DNA of 64,000 nt from Trileptium ribeirensis (GCA_030248225.1 JASANE010029188.1:1-64000), one strand, 5' to 3'; shown: positions 44,601-57,480, counted from the first letter of the stretch. Made by a program: numbers and translations. Notes: generated by a model not told the origin, from the letters alone.

Positions 44601-45690
44601 TTCGGTTCTGAGCAAAAATTATGCACACTGTTTCCATGTAAATACAAATTGTGTATATATTTATATATAAACAAATATGTGTATTTTAATAAGTATATTG
44701 TGTACATATAAAAATATAATAATCGATCGATGTTTGTGTATGTGTTTGAGCCAAAATCAACAGTCAAGTCATCACAAAACGATATAATATAATAAAACAA
44801 GCCGCGTTTTCAAAGCCATTAGCTGCTGTTCTGTCTCTGTACATAATATACATAAGACAAAACCACGGCGAATATTAGTAAAAGCGGTGTTGTTGTTGTG
44901 GCTGCACATGCACACACAAACCATGATTATTATTATTATTCGAATTATTATTCCAACCAACCCAAGCAATGTATAGAAGATAGACAGTTTGAAACTGTTT
45001 CGTCACAAATCGAACCAGAAGACTATACACTACTAATATAATAATAATGATAGTAACGAACAATAATATCAATGTGTTGAAATACGCATGCAATACGATA
45101 TTGGTGATGATGACAAGAAAAAATAGCAAAATTACATAATACAACAGCTAAAAGCCTAAAACGAGATATTGAAACAAAACAATAAAATAATACAACAGCA
45201 ATCAACAAAACCACAAACCAGTTAGTATACACTACAACGATTAGGTAAGTTGTTCAAAATAAAATCATACATTGCCTAGTTATATATATTACAGTGCTTC
45301 GATAGAAATAATAAAAACAAAATATATAATAATAATGGTTGCAGCAGAAGCAGCCACATACAGTCATATGCCTAACTTTATCGGTAATCATCAAATAGAT
45401 ACATCGGTAACGTTTCATTAGTTACGAAACGTTTTATTATTACTATTGAGTCACATGAAAACTAGAGACCACATCGGGTCTTAATTTTTAGACCCGACCC
45501 AACTGCAGTATCTCAACATACACATCAATATTAATCCATAATAAAAACAGGACAAAATATCCGTTATCAAAAATCCAAAGGACAAAATATCCGTAATGAA
45601 AACAGCACACAACGTTTAAAAATGTGTTTTTGCGTTCCAGTATATTTGTCGCTGAACTTACAATAGCATTACATGAGCATTTTCATTAAA
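44601..45690. other. AT-rich, microsatellite-bearing DNA
   Basis: ATT/AAT trinucleotide runs (44925-44955, 45036-45050, 45330-45345) and poly-A-rich tracts. Minus-strand frames of 65-89 codons are low-complexity artefacts. Confidence 0.55.
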
Positions 45691-46389
45691 CTTGGTGTAC
45701 CAAGGTTCCCGTAAGGTTTTCACAAAATTTTGTACTCAAAATTTTGGCATAATATGTGACGACATTTTGAGTCCACCGCTGGGCCCAATGACCCGAGCCT
45801 GGTCTGTGACTACCAGAGCCGACTGCGGTCTCTGTCAAAACATTATCAATCACACACAACATACGGACATAGCTGTGCTGGACTGAATAGATGGTAACTT
45901 TAGAACCTTCCAAAAGCATTACCCTACAATATTTTACGAGTTATAAAAATGGCTTACGCCGATAATGGGTAAAGGCAGCACCCAGGTTCATTATTATTTC
46001 CAAAACTTTATTTCAAATAGAGTTTTCAGTGACGGCGCTAGTTGAAATTCGTTAATATTTCTATTTTATGTTTCTGTCATTCATAACTCATCTTCGGATG
46101 AATGGATTTGGAAATTTTTTTACTCGATAGCGAAATAGATGAGGATGTGCTCTTTATTTGAACGCGAACAGCTCCGACCCCATCTTCGGGGTCACAATGG
46201 CAAAAACATGTTTTACGGGTTCTTTTCCAAATTTGGCCATACGGGTACCAGCTTTTCGCAGCCCATATCTCCTGACACAACGCTCCGCATCGAAAAACCA
46301 AGACCACTACAGAATCAGCTCATCGATATATACAACACTGGTTTTTTGTGGGACCACTTCCTGCGCCGCTATGCGCCCGGAAATGTCTC
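45691..46389. other. No gene recognised
   Basis: Short overlapping frames in both directions. CATCTTCGGATGAATGGATT (46091) and the GAACGCGAACAGCTCCGACC region look like a dispersed repeat, but no second copy is visible here. Confidence 0.4.
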
Positions 46390-47050
46390 GTCAACCCTTT
46401 GCAAGAAATAGTGATTTTTCAAATTTCGGCAAATTCTTGTGTGTTTTACGCTACAACGACTATCTATTACGCTGAATAAGATGGTTTCACTATTTAGAGT
46501 CCAACGTGGCTATACTGTACCTTTTCACAGAGTTTCAAAGGTTTTGCGGTCGACGAACCTGATTTCAAAATGTAATGAGTTCCAAATTGTTTGGTTATTT
46601 ATTGCTTACAGGGAAGGCATCAAGAGTCTTCTATAGGTTTTTCGGTAGGCTGAATACGATGATTTGGTTATCTGGAGTCCAGCATTTTTCAGATGTTTTT
46701 ATTGGGTTTAGGGTCAATGAACCCGATTGCCAGGATATAGTCGGTCTTCATATCTTGTTTATGTTTTGGCAAGGAGTAATAAGATATTTTATGTATATAT
46801 TTTTTAGTTCGGTACGCTGGATACCATGGCTTGTTTATCTAGAGACTAGTATGCACGCTTCGTGCGTTTTCAGTTGTTTTCGATGGGTTTGTGATCGACG
46901 AGGTTTTAGGGTTTTCAATGGGCTCAGCACTCAGGGTTACATAGGTTTTAGTGTAGTATATACATAAACACAAAGCCTGGTACAATGTGAGTGCACAAAA
47001 TTACTACTTGATGAAACCACGTAGGCTCCGTTTCACCTTCGCTTGCGAGT
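46390..47050 (-). repeat. Repeat A, near-full inverted copy
   Basis: On the minus strand it reads from the leader (47050, GCGAAGGTGAAACGGAGCC) down through three cores, seen on the + strand as GGTACGCTGGATACCATGG (46812), GGTTTTTCGGTAGGCTGAAT (46636) and TTACGCTGAATAAGATGG (46467). Spacing is about 170-175 bp. The 130-codon + frame at 46575-46967 is a by-product. Confidence 0.65.
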
Positions 47051-48394
47051 TTTTAGCCTGGTTTAGCTTAAACCTTCTACAAAATAGCTCTGGATATGAA
47101 AATGCTGATTTAAACAGTAGTTACTAGTGGTAAGGAATTGTTCTCAATTGTGAGAAAATGGTTTTTTGCTTCGTTATAACAACATTTGCTTTGTGATTTA
47201 CCGAAAGCCGCAATGATAACATAAACTTGACGTTTAACGTAATCACAACCATAAACGTTAACACACGAATCACAACCATCAAAGCCCACATAATGCTTCT
47301 TTGAATGTTTGGCCAATCGTATAAAGCTAAAATATATTAATAAATCAAATAAGGTGACAAAAGAGCAGGGCTAAGAGAACTGATTTTAAATTTCCCCTTT
47401 GCCTTGCCTCGAAAATGTTATTTTAATTCAAATAATATTAAAATATGCAATAATGTTATGGAAATGGCTTAACTCAAGCCTGGCAACAGCAATGAAATAT
47501 CGGAATCTATACACATACATAATATCAACAATGTATAATAGTTGAACTAAACATTGTCAGTTATAGGACACGTCGCGAAATGTTTTAAATAGTGGAAACC
47601 CAACGGTTCACGTGAAGCATCTAGTATATATTCTAACGTTCGCTCTCTTAAATTATGAAAACAGGATACATACTCAAATCTAATCTCTATGAAGCGCAAT
47701 ATGTTTCATAACATCTGCGAACTAAAATTACATTCTTTTATTTGCTATAAACATCTGAAAAAAGGTGTAAAACGTAAGACTGGGGTCAGATCCAAGAACC
47801 AGTTGGCTATAAGAAAATCATCAAACAGTTCGGCCATTAGCATAACATGTACAACAGCATTTGATTAAATTGCCTTATATATGGTATACATAAGCGAATT
47901 TCTGATTTCTAAAACCTCGTTTACGACAAATTTTCTTTGTGGAATAATGTCGCAAATCTGCTGCTATACTCAAATGACGATGCGATGAAGTTTGACACTA
48001 AAGATTGCACCCTTACATAGTTTATCACTATCGAATCACTTTTCTAGTAAAGCCAAGGTATTAAAGCGGCAAAATTTAGTTCAGACTAGTGAGTGAACCC
48101 AGCGAACCTAAAACTTCTGACTTCTGATTAGACTGAAATTTGGCAATGTCCATTATTGGGTTTTTAGTGTGACACGCATAACTCAACATTGGCTGTGCGA
48201 ACTGATTATTTGAGATCTGTAGCCCGTTTGCAACATGTAACTATTCAAAAATCCAGTCAAATCGCTTAGTTGTATCCCGAAAATCACATGTCTTGACAAT
48301 AGGTGTAGATAAATTGAGGTCAATTTGTAGAGCAACTAAGCCTGTACAAGATGGTACATATATAATGCTTTGCTATGCGACTCCTTTACAGCAC
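47051..48394. other. No gene recognised
   Basis: AT-rich, without motifs or structured repeats. Confidence 0.5.
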
Positions 48395-48530
48395 CGCTGA
48401 TATTCAGCGGTTCATTTTGTAAATTGATACTTAATATAGCTGTGTTATTCTCTAAATTACATATTCAACACTCAGAATTAACCACTTTGTCGATAAGATA
48501 AACGACTAGTTAACATATATGTCACGTACT
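48395..48530 (+). repeat. Dispersed repeat C, copy 2
   Basis: GATATTCAG, CATATTCAACACTCAGAATT, AACCACTTTG and ATAAACGACTAGTTAAC parallel 20080-20215. Confidence 0.4.
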
Positions 48531-49782
48531 TTGCAAGACGTATGAATCTGAAAAAACAATACTACAGATTGTTACAGACAGTCTATAAATATATTTCAGT
48601 CCAATTATGTACATTAGAGCGGTACATAGTCAGTAAAGCGGATGATGTGTTTTATAGCATGAAATATACAACAAAGTTCAACTTGTTTTATAACTCAAGC
48701 AACGACCGTTTGGTTGCAGAAGCGCTGGCTCGGTAAAGTGGGGTGCAACAAAACTTTTTATTTCATGCATTCATAATTACCTTGTAACGAAAATGATCTA
48801 TAACTATTCCGTCGACAAACAATTTTAGCAAAACTCATCTATGTGTATTTTTATGCGTATAAATTGGGCGAATTTTTGATATATATAACTTCTTTAGATT
48901 CAGATTACCACATGTCTGACGTAATTTTTCCTTTCTTGATACGACATAATAAAAGGTGAAAAAACATTTTCTGACCGAAAAGACGATTCTAGACGCCGTG
49001 GCTACGTCCTCACTTCGTTGTCGCTTGTGGAGAGTTGTATTTTATAGCTATTATCGCTGCTAGTTTCTTTTTCACTATAAACTACCCCATTTCACATGCC
49101 TTAAACTAAAAATACACTCTAACTAGAAGTTACACGCATCGGAAATATATACTTTTGACACAAACAACCCTGCTTTAATGTTGTCGTATTAATATGAGGC
49201 CAATCAAGGGCTAACCTGAGTCAAATATTAGCAATATTTATATGAGGCACGCACTACTCTCAATAGTTAAGCACACAAATGCGGGCCACATTTTTTGCAA
49301 CGTGATTCAAGTTTCTCAAATTACGCTGAAAATGTCATTGCACACAAATAACGCAACGATAAAGCGAGAAGATGAAACCAATTTCTGGGTTTCGCCAACT
49401 GTACCTACGTTTAGTATATATTGCGTCGATGTCATACAAGATCAAATATCCATACACCCAAAGTTTACACATATATAAATACAAACCACCTTTTCTGAAA
49501 GTTCTGCGGTGTTTGAGGTTCTTTGCACGCACTCGAAATTTTAATCTTCTTAGTAGAAATAAGTCACAGCAACATACTGCGATAGGATAGCACGGCATCA
49601 TAAATCTTTATCATCGATTGCTTCAACAGGACCAGTGGTAAGATATACATATGAATAATTTCCAGCTAACGTTATATTTCAAAATTTGTCATGAATTGGT
49701 AGAGACCCATTCCTCCCCGGCTGGGACCCGGGGAATTGTTGCGTGTAAAAAACAAGCCTCCCCAAACTGTGTTTGCTAGCAG
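48531..49782. other. No gene recognised
   Basis: The 64-codon frame at 48542 and the 78-codon frame at 49242 show no motif. AT-rich. Confidence 0.45.
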
Positions 49783-50049
49783 TGTCGCGATGATGACAAG
49801 AGCGTCCTCGAGAATTCGGATCACTTCCTTGAAATGTTTGTTAATCTAACAGTGATAAAATTGCTAATAAGATTTCACGACATCAATCACGACGACTCGT
49901 TTTTGTTTCACCTTAAATGTGGTGGAGACACACCAGTTTCAATCAGTAAGCGGCCTGCAGCGGTCGGACTTGTAAAACCTTCCGTCATGACCGAACTGGA
50001 ACTGTACATTAACGGGCAAGTTTATAATGCACAGCTTGACAAAAGGTGA
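49783..50049 (+). CDS. Orphan terminal exon, unknown protein
   Basis: From a possible acceptor (TTTGCTAGCAG, 49772-49782) an 88-codon frame runs to TGA at 50049. It opens with DDDKSVLENSDHFLEMFVNL, continues with a hydrophobic helix, then FLFHLKCGGDTPVSIS, GLVKPSVMTELELYINGQVY and QLDKR. Composition and the mix of helix and strand-like blocks look like real protein. If the first exon lies upstream, ATG 49834 would be internal. I do not recognise the family and see no partner exon. It could be host or transposon. Confidence 0.35.
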   Translation, partial: CRDDDKSVLENSDHFLEMFVNLTVIKLLIRFHDINHDDSFLFHLKCGGDTPVSISKRPAAVGLVKPSVMTELELYINGQVYNAQLDKR

Positions 50050-50417
50050 CGGCTCTAACAAAATGATAACCTGTAAATTATATACAAATATGTATATATA
50101 TACTAAATCTATGAAAAGTTATGTTTAAGAGATGACATCAAACCGTGGCTACCAGCCACAATCCAAACCGCTAATAGTGGAATCTAGTTTTTGAAGCAAC
50201 GAACACGAACGTTGGGCAACTCAAAGAGTACATAAAAGTAATCAAAAGACTAGCGGCGGTTTTGTTGTTTTTGTCATCCTCATTTAATATTACCAAGAAA
50301 GCCACAGCACACAATATATTACGAAGCATCATAGCATTAACTAGACAAGATATTCTCGTTTTGCTTCGCCATAGAAAACAACAATTATACATACCTACCT
50401 AATCTAACTGGCATTTT

Positions 50418-50841
50418 ATGACACAACATTGTATATATCACACAAGCACAAGTGCAGACCGCAAAGACAACACATTATACATTATTATTATTACCAACAC
50501 AACAACAAGAAGATATAAAATACGACCCGACGAACGCGATATAGAAAATCAACGAAAAGCTTACGACGAGAACAAGAAGCTTTCTTTCACTCACTTCTCA
50601 CCGCCGCCGCAGCACTCGCGACCTGGCGGATAACTACAACGAAAACTATAAATATTATTAAGATAACAATCATCCACTGAAGTCGAAAACCCACAACCAA
50701 ACCGGCGTTGCCCAAACACTAGTAACACCACCCAACTCATTGAAATAATTGGTAAAGATTCTCGTTCGGAAAAGCTGAAAGTTCTCAAACTCAAACCAGG
50801 AATTTCATATCAACGACGTATGTACAGATCCGCGAAATATT
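50418..50841 (+). other. Coding-like segments in two frames
   Basis: 50418-50633 ends with a hydrophilic stretch (RPDERDIENQRKAYDENKK, then SFTHFSPPPQHSRPGG). 50666-50838, in another frame, reads TQLIEIIGKDSRSEKLKVLK and PGISYQRRMYRSAKY before TAG (50839). Both look protein-like and could be exons or pieces of a decayed gene, perhaps linked to the exon at 49783. No family recognised. Confidence 0.25.
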
Positions 50842-52079
50842 AGCTATCCCATAGCCAAAAATTCGGCTATTTTCGTTTTTCCCTCATTCATTCCCGTGAT
50901 TGACGTACGCAGTATTGAAGTTCATCTGGCCTAGTATCTGCCGCTAACAGCGACGCCTTATCACAAATAGAGCTCAACGCGGACACAAACGCGGAACATT
51001 GTTGATTCTGGCGCTTCCTAATAGTATATAATAAACAGGGCTAAATCACACGATTTTCATTCTTGGTTCGTCAGAAGATTACAATCCTATTTGCAAAAAT
51101 GAGTATGTATTACCACATTTTGTCATAAAATTTCTCGTGCCACGTTGAAAAATGTCACAAAACTATGTTAAACCAATATCTTAACTGACAAATTTGTTGG
51201 AATAAAAACGTGTAGCTAAGCAATGTGTTTCCTTCGAGCGTAGTCTTGGTGGCCGCATGCGTAAAACACAACAAGTACTGCACCAAAAATCTGCTCATTG
51301 TCCGCGCAAATGGCATCATCTCTGCACGAAGTTTCGTCAAAAATTTTCCACATCCGGACATTGTCGGTATTGCTTTTCTCGAATTTTATACTAAATAAAG
51401 TGTTATAAAAATACACTTAACTTCGTGCGCTTAGTTCCATTCATATAAAGTGACGGGATTCGACTGCAGATTGCAATGTCTATGCGTAAGTATACCATCC
51501 TATTAGCTTTAGTAAAAAGGATACCAATCATCAAACTATTATTGACTCAAGAAACTGCTTATGTCATAAATGAAGTATACATACCAACCAAATCTATGCA
51601 AATATCACTATTACAAAGCGTACAACTAAACTGACTGGACCTAGTTATTTGACGCTAATTTTCATAGTAGTTGAATCTTTGACAGTACATACAATACCAA
51701 CATGATGAGCACAAGCCACTCTACTGGACTATAAAACTGTAAAACTAACCCTTACATGAGACTCCAATACCAATTTCGAATCAAATATTGCAACGTTTTC
51801 CACCATGAGCAAACCAGCAATACCTGGAATCGATTCTTGTGTCCCTAGCTAAAAAGGGATCAGGATATAAATAAAACACAAATTTGTGCACTCCTATTAT
51901 AGGTATTTTGCGGTCAATAACCGAAATTTCTGAATTAAGGGCATTTGTCTGACTAAGTAACTCGAGCATTGCTCCAATTGTTTGAAACAAATGATCATTA
52001 GACATACGCTTTCCCAAGAAATTTGGGGCTACGACGTCATAGTTTTTGACCATTTACGCATGGATATCCATAGTAGGTA
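50842..52079. other. No gene recognised
   Basis: Minus frames at 51155-51416 show a weak WKIFDET block that recalls BED-type fingers, but the zinc ligands are not in place. Confidence 0.4.
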
Positions 52080-52365
52080 AGAGAGTTACCCCTCAACGTC
52101 GGACCCCCTATGCCATATTCAACGCCCTGAGGTCGTACCTCCTCGATCCCCCGCACGTCGAAGGCGCGATGGTTATTTTGTGAAAATTAGCAAAAATTAG
52201 CGGTTAGCTTGAAGCTGGCAAAACTTGGTTAAAATTTTACCAATTACTGGAGAAAACTGGCAAAACTGTGGAAAATTATTGCAACATGGAAAAAACTGAG
52301 TTCCTAAAAATTTCAAAAATTTACACCACCCTGACACACCAACCCGTACCACCACCACCATTGAG
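52080..52365. repeat. C-rich edges with GCAAAA-rich core
   Basis: CGGACCCCCTATGCC and CCTCGATCCCCCGCACG on the left, then repeated AGCAAAAATTAGC and ACTGGCAAAACT units. It resembles the T-rich core of 26045-26385 in reverse. Confidence 0.3.
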
Positions 52366-54084
52366 GCGACGAATCTTGGACATATATATGCCCTTACGCC
52401 TAAGTGAATATTATTAATAACTCAGTAGACATTGATGTTCTATGACTCGTTGAATTGATTTATGGGTGCTGCCGCTAGCCTTTGAAAAGAAACATGTAAA
52501 AAATTATACAGTGGATTATATCATTCGTTGTGGTATCCTACACGACATAGTGTTTGCAGTTATTCCGTTGTTCCGGAATAAAAAAATTTTGGCAGCAAGA
52601 CTCGTATGCACACTTTTTCCTTAACAATAACCATATTCCAACTTCATTTTTATATTTTCTCACAAGTTTTCTTAAAGCAACGCTTGTTGCTAAGACACCA
52701 GACCAAAAAACTGTATACTATGTTTCATTGTGACCATTGCGTTGTCGCTAGTACATGTGGCCAAGGACACTTAAGACAAGTAAAATCTGGCCATTCAGAC
52801 AAATTATTCAAAAATTATATAGGACAACTGTACAAATATATATGTAGACTAAGTGTGTTACGTGCGGGCCCATGAGTCAAACTTAGACATATCGGTCCAT
52901 TCTTTCCCAAGTTATAAAATGACAACAAAATTTCAACACAGTTTGTTCACCTAAAATAGAGCCAGGAGTCCCAAATTTATGGCCATAAACATTAGCCATT
53001 TTCTTCACACAGTAAGACAGCAGACTATAAGAATGTCTAAACTTAAGTTGGATAACTACTACTCAGGATAGGGTGTTTATGTTCTGGAAATGCATAATAC
53101 CACATCACAAACGTATAGCAGCTGCGACACAACATCGTTACCGATAAAGTTTTTACATTACACAGTAGTTCGTGTGCAAAGGGGACGTAGCGCGTGTAAA
53201 GACTCTGCTCATAGTGGCTATTTCAAAGTTCAAAATTGAGTTCTTTCGCCTCTTCGAAGACTCCTGAAAATCAATCATTGACCATTCGGTAATACATTAA
53301 AGACAATATTGCAGGCATTTTTATCACACACCAAATCCATAGAACTCTGAGTTTCTTCCTCCACGAAGCAAAAACAGATACTATCGAAATTTATGTCTCA
53401 CAAACATAAATTTACAGAATTATAAATTATTACGATATATACAGGCCGAAAGTGTAAGTAAAGTCAGGATTGATTTTCGCCCTGAATATGTATTTTTACA
53501 TAAGAGTAGCTATGCGAGATAAAATATTACTGCCAACATGATATCTAAGTAAATGTCCATTTTGAAAATTTTAGAACAATTGATCCACTCGCTACCAAGT
53601 TACAGATATTAAAACCAATATTTGGGTTGATTTTCTCCTGAAACGTCACATTTTGTCATAGTTACACAACGAGTGGCGATACCAAAAATGTATATACACT
53701 TATGTGGTAAAGATCAGTCACATCTAAAAAACAAAAATTACGCTACAGCCCCCAATGAGTTATATGTGTTTAACAAAATGTTGCCAATTTATTTCTTAAA
53801 AAAACTGAAAAACTCGACATATATATATTTTATAAATCTTATTAATATGGTGCCATGCAAATTGTGTGAATGCTTCAATTATGCATGTTGGCTATGAACA
53901 TAATCATCAAAATATTAATTTTATTTTAGTTTTCCTTCGGTAGAGTTTGTGACTTCGGAACTAATATATTTTATGCAGGAACCTAAATTACTTTATGGTA
54001 TTGTGTTTTGTTGTTAGATTGATGCACGCATGGCAATATATATTTGAAATGGAAAAATAGTTGAGCCACTTGAGAGAATTTTGT
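52366..54084. other. No gene recognised
   Basis: AT-rich. The 89-codon frame at 52606-52875 has a few Cys (HCDHC) but no finger spacing. Confidence 0.45.
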
Positions 54085-54438
54085 ATGCCTAAATCGACAC
54101 CTAACAGCCTCTCAACGAATGGCGCCATCACTCAAAAAACGGTGGGAACCTTTCCCGAATCCGCCAAAAAAGTTGTACTGGGGAAACTATATCTGGGCTT
54201 CGTTGGGTGGGCAGTACCTGAATCAAAATACCAACTTTTTTACGCCTTAGCTTTGAGCTTTTCTTGTGACTTTAACAAAACAAGTTCGTGGCCAGTTTTC
54301 AAGTATATACCAAAAGTACATGATGCAGGTGCAGAAATCACCCGTGAGTATATACTAATATCTCGTAAACGAATGGAAATGGCGCTAGAAATATTACCTT
54401 CAACGGTATTTGTGTGCCATTTAAAATTTGCTGTGTGA
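54085..54438 (+). CDS. Hypothetical ORF, 117 codons
   Basis: An ATG-started frame inside a longer open stretch from 54061. Blocks include GTFPESAKKVVLGKLYLGFV and SSWPVFKYIPKVHDAGAE. No motif, signal peptide or convincing membrane segment. An antisense frame (54240-54473) overlaps it, so coding is uncertain. Confidence 0.2.
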   Translation: MPKSTPNSLSTNGAITQKTVGTFPESAKKVVLGKLYLGFVGWAVPESKYQLFYALALSFSCDFNKTSSWPVFKYIPKVHDAGAEITREYILISRKRMEMALEILPSTVFVCHLKFAV

Positions 54439-54479
54439 AAAGGGTCCGATTCTAAATACCACACACAGCCCATGATACA

Positions 54480-55010
54480 GCAACAACAGGTGAACGACTG
54501 TAATACAATCGTCTTCAGTGTGATTGAAAACCTATATTAGAATATTCGCACCCCGCAATATATTGTCACAAAATCAAAAACGTCGTGTTTCGTGAGAATA
54601 CGTCGGTAGACCCTAAAACACCCAATATCCCGGTAGAATGATACCATACAGCAGCAATACCTCTCTAACGGCAATACCGTCGTATTCAGTGTACCTGGAA
54701 ACCTATACAAGAATGTGTTGACGCTACCACTGCGCAATAATATGCAACAAAAGCAAAAAAGTATTCAGTGAGAATAGGTCGGCAGACCACAAAACACCCC
54801 ATATCCCTACGGAACAGCATCATACAGTAATTATAGGTCTCCGCTGGCAATACCGTTGTATTAAGTGTGCCCGAAAACCTATATATCTCGCTCGTACCTC
54901 GCGATATGTCACAAAGAACAAATGGTGTTATGCGAAAAATGGGTCGACATACCCCATTCGCATCAACAGTGGCCCAAGGACTCGCCTGATAAAATAAGTT
55001 ACGTATAGCA
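54480..55010 (+). repeat. Tandem array, about 3 units of 171-176 bp, related to repeat A
   Basis: GTCTTCAGTGTGATTGAAAA (54511), GTATTCAGTGTACCTGGAAA (54682) and GTATTAAGTGTGCCCGAAAA (54858) mark three head-to-tail units, each followed by CCTATA and later GGTAGACC/GGCAGACC-type boxes with AAAACACCC. The core is the repeat A core (TTCAGCGTACCGAAAAACC), so this is a tandem form of the same sequence. Confidence 0.75.
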
Positions 55011-55132
55011 CAGTGGAAAATTTTTTCAGATTTCAGAAGTTTGTGTTCGTTTTGCGCTGCAAATTCTCCATCACGAGATATAGATCGCAATAGATACACA
55101 GATAGCCCAATTTCACAAGGTGTGACCCATGA

Positions 55133-55574
55133 CTAAGGGCGTAGCCAGGAGTTTTGAAAGGGGGGTCGCGGCCCACAATGGGTACCTAAAAAGGGCATGG
55201 TCGCGCTCAGCAATGTGAAAGCGGGTCCAGGAGGGCAGGTCATTCAGTGATGCACATTTGTACGAGTTAACCTAAGTCTTGGGCGGAGAAAGTTTCAATG
55301 AAATTGCATTTCCTAGCCCGGAATAAGAATTGGCATATTAAGTACACCATAAACAAGTAAAAAATGCAAATGTTGCCAAGCGAGAGAATTTTATACAAAA
55401 ATGTGAAGTTTGGTCAAAAATACGGTTGAAAGCAATTGTTTTCTAGCGCGAGAGCGGCTAGTTTTAGAACAATTTCCGACGTGATTTCCAATCTGAATCA
55501 TTCAAAAAAATTTTTGTTTGGGGTTGAACCAAAAGGGGGGGTCGCGACCCCGCAACCCCCCTGCCTACGCCCTC
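55133..55574. mobile_element. hAT-type miniature element (GGGCGTAGCC ends)
   Basis: 442 bp starting CTAAGGGCGTAGCCAGGAG and ending CTGCCTACGCCCTC, flanked by ACCCATGA and GCCCATGA (7 of 8 identical). Next to the tips are GGGGGGTCGCGGCC and GGGGGGGTCGCGACCCCG blocks. GGGCGTAGCCAGG tips with 8-bp duplications are common in animal hAT MITEs. Confidence 0.7.
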
Positions 55575-55582
55575 GCCCATGA

Positions 55583-56372
55583 CGACTCGGGGGCCCATTT
55601 TGACCCGAAAGACGTGGAAGGGCGCCAATATGAATTTGTAATCAAGTAAACTGTGATGATCAATCCATCCAGTGATAAGTTAGGAACTCTACAAACTAGA
55701 TGATTCCAGGTTCTTCTCGTTGTGCCATTCGATCTGCGTTGGCATCTGTTTCCGTCCCTTAGATAAATCCACATTGGTTTATAATGTTTCCGACGATAGA
55801 TCTGATAATTGATGTTGTCTTTCCTGTTCCATATCGGGATTGTGATTCTCGTAGTTCACATCTCCGGTGCAGCAGATGTTGTTAAATAGGGAGACAAGTA
55901 TTCCAGTGCCGCGTCGTCCAGTAACTTCCGTGCCCCCACGCCTTGCGGTGCTTCATCTTCTCAAGAGCTTTGTCTCCTCAGTGGGGGTGAGCGATGCAAC
56001 GGATCCAAGAACAGGTCTGCGCTCAGAATAGGCGCGCGTTGAAACTCATGGTTACTAATTTTATCGAAATAATCTCGCCTGCGGTGGCGAATCGCGTCCT
56101 GATATTGCAGCGTTTGAAAGTAGTCACCCAGACTGTTGGCAACTTGGTCAATATCTTGAGCACAAACTAGTGTAGGTTTGTCAAAGGACAGAAACAGCAG
56201 ACGACATCCATGCCGCGCCTTCGCTAATCGATCTCACACCGCAAGAAGAACCGGAAAATCCATATGGCCTTCCTCGATTCCGAAAATCCTTCGATCGCGT
56301 GCCCCACGACCTCATAATGATTAGTAGAGTACATTATCCGGGGAAATAGGGGTTCGAGGACGACTGGTCAAA
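55583..56372. other. Unrecognised, one possible RT scrap
   Basis: GC content is higher than around it. At 56262-56322 a FRKSFDRVPHDLI frame matches the LINE RT box (xKAFDxVPHxxL) and ends soon after. The rest reads without clear blocks in any frame. Possibly a decayed RTE-like piece. Confidence 0.35.
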
Positions 56373-56462
56373 GAACGAATCGTCTTGGGACGAGTTGTCA
56401 TAATGACGAATTCTCTGGGATCGAGTTTCCGAGGGACGATTTGTCTGGAGAAGAGTTGTATA
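56373..56462 (+). repeat. Minisatellite, period about 15-16 bp
   Basis: About six diverged units of GGGACGAGTTGTC type (GAACGAATCGTCTTGG, GACGAGTTGTCATAAT, GACGAATTCTCTGGG, ATCGAGTTTCCGAGGG, ACGATTTGTCTGGAG, AAGAGTTGTA). Confidence 0.6.
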
Positions 56463-57239
56463 TACTAGAAGCATGCAATGTATACCCAATACTCAGTTGA
56501 CCGCCCATAAATCGCAATTGCGCACTGTTAACATAATGCACGAAAAGTATAATAAAATACAGCCTTATTATATAGAATATTATATTTATACAATGTTCAA
56601 TAAAAAGTATACATAGGGCAGTTTGCGGACAACAACATAAAAGCAAAAAAACACACAAACTAAATGGTCACACAACGCATCACATTTTTATAATACACAA
56701 TCAATATGAATAAGGGAAAAGCATTATGAAGAATACATAAATCAATACATTTCTATGTGTTATTGAATAATATATATGTTTGATACTTATAAAACTCCGC
56801 AAATCAAACACCACAGTGCAGAAAATATATAAACTTGGAAGGGTTTTGAGAAAACAGTCATCTGATTATAAATTTCTTCATAGTATATATATTTATATTC
56901 TAGTTTATTAGTCGCACATCAAAGCCAAACACATCGAATAACTTTACACTATACCACCAAAAGAACCCTTCAATACATTAGTACCGATACTGAAGATATA
57001 ATTTTAAGGAAACCCGAAAAACCCAAACGTCATTAACTGTCGTCCAGATGAACACTTTTAACTGAAAACGAAAAATGATTCTATTTTACTATTCTGAAAA
57101 AGCAAATTCCCTTAGAAAGCTTCAAACGCTCAAAAATAGAGCGCACATAGCCAATCCATTAATAGTAACGTGGCGATCCTATACAGCACATCTCAAAACC
57201 ATGTGAACATTTATTTCTTGTTCCTATGACGCAAAGTTG
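56463..57239. other. No gene recognised
   Basis: Very AT-rich. Confidence 0.5.
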
Positions 57240-57244
57240 GCAAC

Positions 57245-57480
57245 TTTCGAATTTTACCGGGTTCTTTTCCATTATCCCCCAGCCCGAATTTGGTCCATTT
57301 TGAAGATACAGATCTGATTTTGGTGCCGATCGATTCAGCGCGATGAGGCGGTTAAGAAAAAAATATGAAAAATCGAAAAAAAATTTTTTTCGATTTTTTG
57401 AAGTCCCAATGGTCCCCCTCAGGAACCCAAAAACTTTTCCTTCGGAATATGGTCATATTTGGCAGCATTCGACCTAGTTG
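57245..57480 (+). repeat. Possible 5' LTR piece of the Gypsy remnant
   Basis: TTTTCCATTATCCCCCAGCC and later TTGAAGTCCCAATGGTCCCC have diverged counterparts at 59512-59690 in the same orientation, on the other side of the gag/pol remnant. This is the layout expected of two LTRs, but termini are not defined. A third relative lies at 34280-34430. Confidence 0.35.

Noticed and set aside
44549..45232. Minus-strand frames with N/I/Y runs
   Set aside because: Translations of AT-rich trinucleotide repeats.
46575..46967. 130-codon + strand frame
   Set aside because: Lies entirely in inverted repeat A copies; other copies break it.
51155..51416. Possible BED-type zinc finger on the minus strand (WKIFDET)
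   Set aside because: The Cys and His ligands are not at finger spacing in either frame.
54480..55010. CRISPR-like array
   Set aside because: Units of 171-176 bp diverge along their whole length; there are no short identical repeats with unique spacers, and the genome is eukaryotic.
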